Below are positions 11,067-20,790 of a stretch of DNA of 64,000 nt, piece after piece; the stretch's first letter is position 1; every line of letters begins with the position of its first letter. Origin of the DNA: Glycine soja (taxonomy: Eukaryota; Streptophyta; Magnoliopsida; Fabales; Fabaceae); assembly GCF_004193775.1 (NCBI RefSeq), contig NC_041021.1:24334632-24398631 (forward strand), in the 5' to 3' direction. The translations under genes were made by a program, and so were the position numbers. Under the pieces are notes generated by a model. It had not been told where the DNA came from. It did no database searches and saw only the letters and a list, made by a program, of their open reading frames with translations.

Positions 11067-11103
11067 CTACGTAGGTCTGAGTTCCTCATTGGAGGATACG
11101 TAG
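11067..11103 (+). other. Nested hairpin CTACGTA...TACGTAG in the 3' region
   Basis: The outer arms CTACGTA and TACGTAG enclose inner arms CCTC and GAGG. The same motif recurs in the LTRs at 14612-14647, 14889-14932, 16995-17037, 20102-20143, 20382-20425, 35781-35822, 36061-36104 and 49121-49163. It also occurs in 3' regions at 32666-32702, 32918-32954 and 46470-46506. Confidence 0.8.
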
Positions 11104-11169
11104 GAGCAAGAGCCTCGCTTTTGTCGACCACACCGCCTTTTGTCGCCATGACTCAAGAGCTGGTAGCCC

Positions 11170-13114
11170 GCGGAGATACCTTACGGTTATCCGCACCCTT
11201 TTTGTCATCCAGAGGCGGCGGGCCCGATGACAAGCAGAGACCAAGTTTGGTCATTCTGCACCCATGATACGCGGAGATACCTTACGGTTATCCGCACCCT
11301 TTTTGTCATCCAGAGGCGGCGGGCCCGATGACAAGCAGAGACCAAGTTTGGTCATTCTGCACCCATGATACGCGGAGATACCTTATGGTTATTCGCACCC
11401 TTTTGTCATCCAGAGGCGGCGGGCCCGATGACAAGCAGAGACCAAGTTTGGTCATTCTGCACCCATGATACGCGGAGATACCTTACGGTTATCCGCACCC
11501 TTTTTGTCATCCAGAGGCGGCGGGCCCGATGACAAGCAGAGACCAAGTTTGGTCATTCTGCACCCATGATACGCGGAGATACCTTATGGTTATTCGCACC
11601 CTTTTGTCATCCAGAGGCAGCGGGCCCGATGACAAGCAGAGACCAAGTTTGGTCATTCTGCACCCATGATACGCGGAGATACCTTATGGTTATTCGCACC
11701 CTTTTGTCATCCAGAGGCGGCGGGCCCGATGACAAGCAGAGACCAAGTTTGGTCATTCTGCACCCATGATACGCGGAGATACCTTACGGTTATCCGCACC
11801 CTTTTTGTCATCCAGAGGCGGCGGGCCCGATGACAAGCAGAGACCAAGTTTGGTCATTCTGCACCCATGATACGCGGAGATACCTTATGGTTATTCGCAC
11901 CCTTTTGTCATCCAGAGGCGGCGGGCCCGATGACAAGCAGAGACCAAGTTTGGTCATTCTGCACCCATGATACGCGGAGATATCTTACGGTTATCCGCAC
12001 CCTTTTTGTCATCCAGAGGCGGCGGGCCCGATGACAAGCAGAGACCAAGTTTGGTCATTCTGCACACATGATACGCGGAGATACCTTACGGTTATCCGCA
12101 CCCCTTTGCTATTTAGACACAGTTGTTGTCCGATGGCACGCAGAGACCAAGTTTGGTCATTCTGCACACATGATACGCGGAGATACCTTACGGTTATCCG
12201 CACCCCTTTGCTATTTAGACACAGTTGTTGTCCGATGGCACGCAGAGACCAAGTTTGGTCATTCTGCACACATGATACGCGGAGATACCTTACGGTTATC
12301 CGCACCCCTTTGCTATTTAGACACAGTTGTTGTCCGATGGCACGCAGAGACCAAGTTTGGTCATTCTGCACACATGATACGCGGAGATACCTTACGGTTA
12401 TCCGCACCCCTTTGCTATTTAGACACAGTTGTTGTCCGATGGCACGCAGAGACCAAGTTTGGTCATTCTGCACACATGATACGCGGGGATACCTTACGGT
12501 TATCCGCACCCCTTTGCTAGGCAGACACAGTTGTGTCCGATGGCAAGCAGAGACCAAGTCTGGTCATTCTGCACACATGATACGCGGAGATACCTTACGG
12601 TTATCCGCACCCCTTTGCTAGGCAGACACAGTTGTGTCCGATGGCAAGCAGAGACCAAGTCTGGTCATTCTGCACACATGATACGCGGAGATACCTTACG
12701 GTTATCCGCACCCCTTTGCTAGGCAGACACAGTTGTGTCCGATGGCAAGCAGAGACCAAGTCTGGTCATTCTGCACACATGATACGCGGAGATACCTTAC
12801 GGTTATCCGCACCCCTTTGCTAGGCAGACACAGTTGTGTCCGATGGCAAGCAGAGACCAAGTTTGGTCATTCTGCACACATGATACGCGGAGATACCTTA
12901 TGGTTATCCGCACCCCTTTGCTAGGCAGACACAGTTGTGTCCGATGGCAAGCAGAGACCAAGTTTGGTCATTCTGCACACATGATACGCGGAGATACCTT
13001 ACGGTTATCCGCACCCCTTTGTCATTCAGACACAGTCGTGTCCAATGGCACGCAGAGACCAAGTTTGGTCATTCTGCACACATGATACGCGGAGATACCT
13101 TATGGTTATTCGCA
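11170..13114 (+). repeat. Tandem array of 100-102-bp units, second hairpin array of element A
   Basis: GCGGAGATACC (GCGGGGATACC in one unit) recurs 20 times from 11170 to 13089. There are three blocks of sub-type: 100-101 bp with GTCATCC...GATGAC (11170-12074), 102 bp with GCTATTTAGACACAG (12075-12482) and 101 bp with GCTAGGCAGACACAG (12483-12987). Each unit contains the inverted pairs GCGGA...TCCGC and GCAGA...TCTGC. ORFs that cross it on both strands are repeat artefacts. Confidence 0.93.
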
Positions 13115-13280
13115 CCCTTTCTTTTGCTATCTGTAAGACAGAACGCTTGATAGCATGCAGGGGCTGACACAGTCTTCTGCACCTTTTGTTCCTCCGGGAA
13201 CAACAAGTCATTTGCATGTGGAGATTTTATGGTCACCCGCGACTCTCGTCAAATCGAGAGGGACGAAATTAGTGTCTTAT

Positions 13281-13328
13281 CTTTACTTTTCTTTTATCTC
13301 CAATAAAAGACAAGTAAAGAGGGGCAAC
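13281..13328 (+). promoter_or_regulatory. Polypurine tract with adjoining stem-loop (element A)
   Basis: AAAGAGGGGCAAC (13316-13328) directly precedes the LTR TG and is the plus-strand primer site expected there. Upstream, CTTTACTT + CTTTTAT pairs with ATAAAAG + AAGTAAAG around a CTCCA loop (13281-13319), so the tract starts in the 3' arm. D (34241-34288) and C (47688-47735) have the same arrangement. Confidence 0.8.
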
Positions 13329-13846
13329 TGTCATACCCTAATTTCGTCCGGGAACCTTTGCTCGATGACATGCGACCATTCTTTGGTCCTTGTGAGGTGC
13401 TTGGCACCCATCATTAGGCAATTTATGAAATTCCAGGACATGCCGAAAAACCAAAAAAAATATTGATGCACAATCCGTAAGTTTCCGTGACACACCGGAA
13501 ATCAAAAGGAAGCATCGTTGCATAATTAAGTGAGGTTCCGTAACATTCCGTAAGTCAAAAAGGGGATGATTATGTAATCCGCAAGGTTCCGTAACATTAC
13601 GGAAAGAAAACAAGTATCGTTACGAAATTCGTAAGTTTCCGTAACTTTACGAAAAAAGAATCACCAAAAAAACAGCAGAGGGGGTGTATTTAGTAAAAAT
13701 GGGGGTGCAAATAGCACCCAGGCCCACTTGGGCCCTCCAGAAGATTCCTCCAGAAGGCGGTTGCTTCTGGAGGAAGCAACCCTGCTCGCCTGGGCGAGCT
13801 GAGCTCGCCTGGGCGAGCTGGGCGGCAACCACCTCCCCTATTTTGC

Positions 13847-13854
13847 TATAAATA
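13847..13854 (+). promoter_or_regulatory. TATA box of the element A LTR
   Basis: TATAAATA within CTATAAATAGGGG. The same core is in the LTRs of C (16081, 48218), D (19332, 35011) and E (minus, 52958-52965), each 206-218 bp before a GTAAGT. Confidence 0.75.
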
Positions 13855-14539
13855 GGGGAGGAAATGAAGAAGGAAGAGATCCCAGCCCCTTAGGCACTTC
13901 TCTCTCTTTGGAATTTGCTTGGAAAAATTGTTTCCGTGAAGAAAATCTAAGCCGAGGCGCTTCCGAAACGTTTCCGTAACGTTTTCCGTGAGGAATCTCG
14001 CAAAGGTTTGAACCGTTCTTCGACGTTCTTCATTCGTTCTTCATCGTTCTTCGATCTTCAACGGGTAAGTACCTCGAACCAAGCTTTTCGATTCATTCTA
14101 TGCACCCGTAGTGGTCCACATTGTGTTTCGTGCATTTTTATTCTCGTTTTGTTTACTTTTTATACCCCCTGTTGACGTGCTTAAGCCATTTTACTTAAGT
14201 CGTTTCTCGCTTAACTTAAAAATAAAATAAATTTCCACCGAACGTTTGAATTGTATTATCCATTAACTTTGGTTAAAATAAATTCCGACCGTTCGGTCGT
14301 GCCGTAACCACGTTGGAAATCAAAAAGAGGTAAAAAATAATATAATAATCAAAAAGACATCTTTTAGTAGAATAAAGCGGAAAATCAATCGGACGTTTTC
14401 TCTTTGGGATTTCTCATTCTTAATCGAATTGATTAATAACTAAAGTGAAACTAAGGCTAAAATCAACTCGCCTAGTCAAGCTCGTCCACAAAAATAGGCT
14501 TTTGAAGTTCGTCATTTCATTTTCTCACTAAGTAAAATG

Positions 14540-14573
14540 GATCATTTTTAAGGTCCAACGCCTTAAAATGATC
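14540..14573 (+). other. LTR hairpin with constant GGTCCAACGCC loop
   Basis: GATCATTTT pairs with AAAATGATC and AAGG with CCTT, with one bulged T. Three relatives with other stems follow at 14686-14709, 14736-14759 and 14783-14814. Confidence 0.75.
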
Positions 14574-15272
14574 ACCACTTGAGCAAAAAAGAATCACTTG
14601 ATAAGAAAGAACTACGTAGGTCTGAGTTCCTCATTGAGGATACGTAGGAGCAAAAGCCCCGCTTTTGTCGACCACCCCAAGAGATCGTTAATGGTCCAAT
14701 GCCTTAACGTTTCTCTCCTTTCAAAAACAAGAAATCGTTAATGGTCCAACGCCTTAACGTTTCTCCCCTTTCAAAATCAAAAGACCGTTTAATGGTTCAA
14801 CACCTTAAATGACCTTTTGTTCAATAAAAACATATTTTACAAAAAAAAAGACAAAAACAACTTAACCAAACACTTTGTTCCAAAAGAACTACGTAGGTCT
14901 GATTTTCTCATCCCAAATTGAGGAATACGTAGGAGCAAAGGGAAACACCCTTGTCGACCACAAAAAAGAAAAATATAAAAAGGGTATAAAGGATACAAGA
15001 ACATAAAAGGAACATAAAAATCAAAGTCATGTTTGCACATTCGATTAAAGGCTGCCGTCCCTTGGGACGGGCGTGTGGGGTGCTAATACCTTCCCCGTGC
15101 GTAAATACAACTCCCGAACCTTTCACTTAAAAATTCGTAGATCGCGTCTTTTCCGGTTTTTCCGACGTTTTCCTCAAATAAACGTTGGTGGCGACTCCGC
15201 GCGTATTCCTTTTGTGGAACACGCATCCCGCGAGTCTCGCGTCGCCCTCCCGCCGAAGGGTAGGTTGCGACA

Positions 15273-15535
15273 GGGAACATAAAAATTGAAGTCATGTTTG
15301 CACATTTGATTAAAGGCTGTCGTCTCTTGTGATGGACGCGTGGGGTGCTAATACCTTCCCCGTGCGTAAACACAACTCCCGAACCTTTCACTTAAAGTTC
15401 GTAGATCACGTCTTTTCCAGTTTTTCCGACGTTTTCCTCAAATAAACGTTGGTGGCAACTCCGTGCGTATTCCTTTCTTGGAACACGCACCCGTGAGTCA
15501 CACGTCGCCCTCCCGCCGAAGGGTAGGTTGCGACA
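15273..15535 (+). mobile_element. Element B: terminal 263 bp of an LTR interrupted by element A
   Basis: The sequence resumes partway through an LTR (GGGAACATAAAAATTGAAG) and runs to GGTAGGTTGCGACA at 15535. It resembles the C-type LTR end more than A's own. The rest of B lies left of the window. Beyond 15535 is pol sequence of element O, so B had inserted into O. I cannot tell whether B was a full element or a solo LTR. Confidence 0.8.
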
Positions 15536-15585
15536 GTAGGGTATCATCTTGGGGTCTCTAGTTTCCCATTCCCCTCTCAGCTGGT
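15536..15585 (-). pseudogene. pol: Fragment of the RNase H region of element O
   Basis: Fifty bases read on the minus strand as QLRGEWETRDPKMIPY. This continues the RNase H frame that ends at 49504-49508 on the far side of element C. The last five bases, CTGGT (15581-15585), are repeated at 49504-49508 as the target-site duplication of C. The far end is cut by element B. Confidence 0.85.
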
Positions 15586-17377
15586 TGTCATACCCTAATT
15601 TCGTCCGGGCACCTTTGCTTGGTGGCATGCAACTTTCATTTAACCATTTTGAGGTACTTGGCACCCATCGTCAGGAAATTTGTGAAGTTCTGTGACTTGC
15701 CGGAACTCAAAAGGAAGCATTGTTGCACAATTCGTGAAGTTCCGTGACATGCCGGAACTAAAAAGGAAGTATCGTTGCACAATTCATGGGGTTCCGTAAC
15801 ATTCTGTAAGTCAAAAAGGGGATGATTATGTAATCCGCAAGGTTCCGTAACATTACGGAAAGAAAACAGGTATCATTACGAAATTCGTAAGTTTCCGTAA
15901 CTTTACGAAAAAAGAATCACCAAAAAAAGGCAAGGGATGTATTTAGCAGAAATGGGGGTGCAAATAGCAACCAGGCCCACTTGGGCCCTCCAGAAGATTC
16001 CTCCAGAAGGCGGTTGCTTTTGGAGGAAGTCACCTTGCTCGCCTGGGCGAGCTGGGTGGCAAGCATCTCCCCCATTTTCCTATAAATAGGGGGAGAAATG
16101 AAGAAGAATTTCGTTCAGCCCTCCTGGTAATTCAAGAATCACTTGAAATTAGTGAAAAAAATTGGTTCCGTGAAGAAAATCCGAGCCGAGGCGCTTCCGT
16201 AAGGTTTCCGTAACGTTTCCGTGGGGATTTTCGCGAAGATCTTCAGCCGTTCTTCGACGTTCTTCGTTCATTCATCATGGTTCTTCGGTTTTCAACGAGT
16301 AAGTTTCCAAATCGAGCTTTTCAATTCATTCTATGTACCCGTGGTGGTCCCCATTTGTTTTTACGTGCTTTTTATTTTCATTTTATTTACTTTCCATACC
16401 CCCTTTTGACGTGCTTTAGTCATTTGCTTAAGTCATTTTCTCATCTAATAAAAAAATAAAATAAATTCCCACCGATCATTTGAATTGTAATATCCGTTAG
16501 TTTCTGTTAAAATGAATCCCGACCGTTCGATCATGCCGTAACTACGTTGGAAACCAGAAAAAGGGTAAAATAATAATATAATAATCAAAAATATCTTTTA
16601 GTAAAATAAATCAAAAAGAATCAATCGGACATTTTCCTTTGGGATTTCTCTTTCTTAATCAAATCTATTAATAACCAAAGTGAAACTAAGGCTAAAATCA
16701 ATTCATAAACCAAACTTTTGACGTTGCCTAAAAAAGCCATTTTCAAAGGTCCAAAGCCTTGAAATGGTCTTTTCCGCTTTTATCGATTAAGTGTAAATTT
16801 CAAAAGGGCTAAAATCAACATTACCTCTTTCAAAAATAAAGAGAACATTAAATGGTCCAAATGTCCTCTCTCTTTTTCAAAAGAATCGAAAGTTTGTTTA
16901 ATGGCCTGACGCCTTAATTAACCTTTCATTCAACAAAAACATATCTTACAAAGAGGATAAAAACTACTTAACCAAACATTTTGTTCACAAAGAACTACGT
17001 AGGTCTGATTTCCTTATCGCAATTAAGGAATACGTAGGAGCAAGGGAAACACCCTCGTCGACCACAAAAAGATAAAAAATATAAAAAGTACAAAAAGAAA
17101 TAAAGGCGTAAAAGGGAACATAAAAAATTGAAGTCATGTTTACACATTTAATTAAAGGTTGTTGTCTCGTGTGACGGACGCGTGGGGTGCTAATACCTTC
17201 CCCGTGCGTAAATACAACTCCCGAACCTTTCACTTAAAGTTCGTAGATCACGTGTTTTCCGGTTTTCCCGACGTTTTCCTCAAATAAACGTTGGTGGCGA
17301 CTCCGCGCGTACTCCTTTCTTGGAACACGCACCCGCGAGTCACACGTCGCCCTCTCGCCGAAGGGTAGGTTGCGACA
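15586..17377 (+). mobile_element. 5' LTR of element C (1792 bp)
   Basis: TGTCATACCC...TTGCGACA. TATAAATA is at 16081-16088 and GTAAGT at 16299-16304. A strong hairpin with the GGTCCAAAGCC loop lies at 16737-16767 (arms CCATTTTCAAAGG and CCTTGAAATGG), and the nested CTACGTA hairpin at 16995-17037. Confidence 0.92.
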
Positions 17378-17379
17378 GT

Positions 17380-17398
17380 TGGCGACTCCACTGGGGAC
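17380..17398 (+). promoter_or_regulatory. Primer binding site of element C
   Basis: TGGCGACTCCACTGGGGAC, two bases after the LTR. It reads as the complement of a tRNA 3' end with CCA; a tRNA-Arg primer is reported for Ogre elements. D has the identical site. Confidence 0.85.
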
Positions 17399-18250
17399 TA
17401 TTTTTTGAGAGTTAGGCCATTTAATCTTGTGCAAATGTTTCGTCATGACTTTCTCCTTTGTTGGTTTCCCTTTATTTTTCTTACGTTCTTTGTATACAAC
17501 TCTTTGATGCTTTTAGTGTGTTTCAAAATGTATGCATGAGGTAAATATTTATTCATTTGATGCGCACAAACACCAACACTATTTGCACACACTGTGAGTT
17601 GAAAAAGGGCCCTATACCCGGATTCATGGGAACATAAGGAGTGGAGGTGAATCTGTGATCATGCTAGGTCTCCGACTTGCTTGATTACAGTGAACCCTTA
17701 TCTAGAGTTTTTCTCTTTGAAAACATATTGTTGCTAGTAGTCCCTACTGCTGCAATATGTTCTTCAATGGGGATGATACCTCTAGAGACCATCAAGAGAG
17801 ATATGACCACCTTGGGAATTATCACTAAAAGCCTTTTTAGCTCTCTCCCATATAGGTCCCTTGAATAGGGGCACGGAGCGGACACGCTGCGTGCCATTTT
17901 TCACACTGCCATGCATAAGTGTCACGTACCCTTTTGCTTATATTTTGTGAGTATTGTCATACTATCTACATCCCCGTATTGTACCTTTCGCATATGCATC
18001 ATGTGTGGGTTCCATCCTAATCCCCTCTCTTGGGCAAACCAACGGAAAGTCCGTGTCACCTTCTTAAATACATACGTCGGGCGCTGTGTTACCCCAAGAC
18101 GTTGTATCTAAGAAGAAGAAAATTTCTCGGGCCCCCGTATTCATAAATTACATCTGTATCATATGCATTTCTTCATGCATTCATCCATTCCACCCATGAT
18201 AGATGTCGGAGTTTTGATTCACAATGGGTTTTGTTTCACTTTAGTAAAAC
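17399..18250 (+). other. Leader of element C between PBS and ORF1
   Basis: No coding frame supported. It contains the leader module (about 18043-18175) and ends in a pyrimidine-rich TTTGTTTCACTTTAG (AG at 18243-18244), six bases before the ORF1 ATG. This resembles a 3' splice site. Confidence 0.6.
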
Positions 18251-18609
18251 ATGAGATCAAGTCAAAAGCCTTCACTTAAAAAGAGGTTCTATCAAGTCAA
18301 GGTCAAGAGCCTAGGGATCACCAGTCTAAAAGAGTTAGGGCAGTTGATGGGTCAGCTCCAGCGGCAAGCTTTTCGTAAAGCTTACGGTAAAATCTGGGAC
18401 CTAGCCATGGTAGAAGTCTCCACAGAGGCCATTGCCTCTCTCGTCCAGTATTATGATCAGCCATTGAGGTGCTTCATCTTTAGGGACTTCCAGCTATCAC
18501 CAATGGTGGAAGAATTTGAAGAGATCCTAGGATGTCCTCTAGAGGGAAAGAAACCCTACCTCTTCTCAGGGTTCTATCCCTCATTAGCTAGAATTTCCAA
18601 AGATAGTCC
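18251..18609 (+). pseudogene. ORF1 of element C, 5' part, cut by element D
   Basis: The ATG at 18251 opens a frame whose product starts MRSSQKPSLKKRFYQVK and reaches GFYPSLARISK. The N-terminal region matches the D copy closely (EEFEEILGCPL, KPYLFSGFYPSLARIS). Just before the D insertion one extra base, relative to D's own copy, shifts the frame, so this ORF1 was probably already damaged. Element D begins at 18610. AGTCC (18605-18609) recurs at 36449-36453, where ORF1 resumes. Confidence 0.88.
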
Positions 18610-20769
18610 TGTCATACCCTAATTTCGTCCGGGGACCTTTGCTTGATGACATGCGACCTTTCTTTGGTCCTTGTGAGGTGCTTGGCACCCATCATTAGGC
18701 AATTTGTGAAATTCCAAGACATGCCGGAAAACCAAAAAAATATTGATGCACAATCCGTAAGTTTCCGTGACACACTGGAAATCAAATGGAAGCATCGTTG
18801 CATAATTAAGTGAGATTCCGTAACATTCCGTAAGTCAAAAAGGGGATGATTATGTAATCCGCAAGGTTCCGTAACATTACGGAAAGAAAACAAGTATCGT
18901 TACGAGATTCGTAAGTTTCCGTAACTTTACGAAAAAAGAATCACCAAAAAGGTAAGGGGGGTGAACTTATCAAGATAGGGGTGTAAGTAGCAATTCAAAT
19001 CTAGGCCCTTCCAGAACATTTTGGAAGTTGGGTTGCTTAAGGAGGAAGCAACTGGGCGGCAAGCTCCTCCACGTTTTTGAAAAATGGTTTTCGGGGCTTC
19101 CGCGGCTTCCGTAATACTTCCGTAAAATTTCCGAAAACCTTGGGTAAGCATATTCCACTTAACATTGGTGAAAGGGAAGAGAAAAAAGATGAAAATCAAA
19201 TTCGAAAACAGTTCCGTAAGGCTTCCGTAACTTTTCCGTAAAATACGAAAAGGGGGGTGAACTTAGTAATTCGGGTGCGCTTAGAAATCTTCTTCATTAA
19301 GTCTTTGGGCGGCAATCACCTCCTTTTTTTCTATAAATAGGGGAGGGGGGAGCTGTTTCAAAATGTTCAAGACCCCTTTGGCTATGCATTTCGGCTATTT
19401 TGGGCAAAAACACGTTTTCGTGAAGAAAAATCAAGTCGAAGTACTTCCGTAACGCTTCCGTAAGCGATTCTGTGGAAATTCTTCATCGTTCTTCGTCGTT
19501 CTTCACCGTTCTTCATCCGTTCTTTGTTCGGTCTTCGTTCTTCAACGGGTAAGTTTTCGAATCCGAGACTTTCAATTCATTTCTTGTTTTGTGTACTTTC
19601 ACTTTAATTTCGTTTACTTTCAGTTTTCTTTTCTTCCATTTTTAACGTGCTTTAACCATTTATTTAAGCCGTTTTCTCGTCTAATAAATGATAAAATGAA
19701 TTTCAACCGATCATTTGTGTTGTAATCTCGTTTAATCACTGTTAAAACGAAATCTAACCGATCGTTCACGCTATAAGCTCGGTTAAACCAAAAAAAGTAA
19801 AATAATAATAAAATAATCAAAATATCTTGAAAAATAATAATAAAATAATCAAAATATCTTTGAATAAAATAAATTAAAAAAATCAATCGGACGTTTTTCT
19901 TTGGAAGTTTCCTTGAATGAATTGATTAATAACCAAAGTGAAACTAAGACTAAAATAGACTCACAAATCAAGTTTTGTCCAAAAATCACTAAAAACCGTT
20001 TTAAGGTCCAACGCCTTAAACGGTCCTCTTTGCTTTTATCGGTCAACATGGACCGTTCAAAAGCATAAAATCAACATGTGACTTTACCGCTTTTGCAAGA
20101 ACTACGTAGGTCTGATTTCCTCATCGCAATTGAGGATACGTAGGAGCAAAAGCCCCGCTTTTGTCGACCACCCCAAGAGATCGTTAATGGTCCAATGCCT
20201 TAACGTTTCTCTCCTTTCAAAAATAAGAGATCGTTAATGGTCCAAAGCCTTAACGTTTCTCCCCTTTCAAAATCAAAAGACCGTTTAATGGTTCAACACC
20301 TTAAATGACCTTTTGTTCAATAAAAACATATTTTACAAAAAAGACAAAAATAACTTAACCAAACACTTTGTTCCGAAAGAACTACGTAGGTCTGATTTTC
20401 TCATCCCAAATTGAGGAATACGTAGGAGCAAAGGGAAACACCCTTGTCGACCACAAAAAAGGGAAAAATATAAAAAGGGTATAAAAGGATATAAGGACAT
20501 AAAAAGGAACGTAAAAATCAAAGTCATGTTTGCACATTCGATTAAAGGCTGCCGTCCCTTGGGGCGGACGTGTGGGGTGCTAATACCTTCCCCGCGCGTA
20601 AATACAACTCCCGAACCTTTCACTTAAAAGTTCGTAGATCGCGTCTTTTCCGGTTTTTCCGACGTTTTCCTCAAATAAACGTTGGTGGCGACTCCGCGCG
20701 TATTCCTTTCATGGAACACGCATCCCGCGAGTCACGCGTCGCCCTCCCGCCGAAGGGTAGGTTGCGACA
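18610..20769 (+). mobile_element. 5' LTR of element D (2160 bp)
   Basis: TGTCATACCC...TTGCGACA. TATAAATA is at 19332-19339 and GTAAGT at 19549-19554. There are many TTCCGTAA motifs, partly by internal duplication (about 18880-18960 resembled at 19200-19260). Constant-loop hairpins are at 19995-20024, 20182-20205, 20232-20255 and about 20279-20310. Nested CTACGTA hairpins are at 20102-20143 and 20382-20425. Confidence 0.95.
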
Positions 20770-20771
20770 GA

Positions 20772-20790
20772 TGGCGACTCCACTGGGGAC
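20772..20790 (+). promoter_or_regulatory. Primer binding site of element D
   Basis: TGGCGACTCCACTGGGGAC, two bases after the LTR end and identical to that of element C. Confidence 0.85.

Larger units (their letters stand above)
1..15272 (+). mobile_element. Element A: non-autonomous Ogre-type LTR retrotransposon, 3' part
   Basis: The left end lies outside the window. What remains reads ORF1, spacer, broken gag, AT-rich segment, 129-bp repeats, hairpin array, transposon-protein remnant, AT repeats, purine tracts, 101-bp array, polypurine tract and a 3' LTR that ends in GCGACA at 15272. There is no protease, RT, RNase H or integrase between gag and the LTR, so the element would depend on another element's enzymes. 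It sits inside the LTR of element B: the bases after 15272 continue a different LTR copy in register, and GGGAA (15273-15277) is the expected right-hand target duplication. The matching left copy is off the window. The family assignment (SNRE/Gmr9-like) is from memory. Confidence 0.85.
13329..15272 (+). mobile_element. 3' LTR of element A (1944 bp)
   Basis: It starts TGTCATACCCTAATTTCG after the polypurine tract and ends GGTAGGTTGCGACA. The TATA box TATAAATA is at 13847-13854 within the conserved CTATAAATAGGGG, with many TTCCGTAA motifs upstream. A GTAAGT follows at 14065. The LTR is a mosaic: the first ~300 bp and the last ~680 bp resemble element D's LTR, while the middle (about 13670-14570) resembles element C's. 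Confidence 0.9.

Noticed and set aside
12009..12621. Long ORFs on both strands across the 101-bp array, and 94-codon ORFs in the 127-bp array of D
   Set aside because: These are repeat artefacts: the same text is reproduced every unit, or every third frame, with no homology to known proteins.
16985..17233. Recurrent minus-strand ORFs beginning MKGSGVVFTHGEGISTP (14908, 15083, 16985, 20333, 36012, 49111)
   Set aside because: They are antisense of conserved LTR ends. Conservation follows the LTR, not a reading frame, and lengths vary.
17380..17398. A tRNA gene at the TGGCGACTCC sequence
   Set aside because: Only the 19-nt complement of a tRNA 3' end is present, directly after an LTR. It is a primer binding site.
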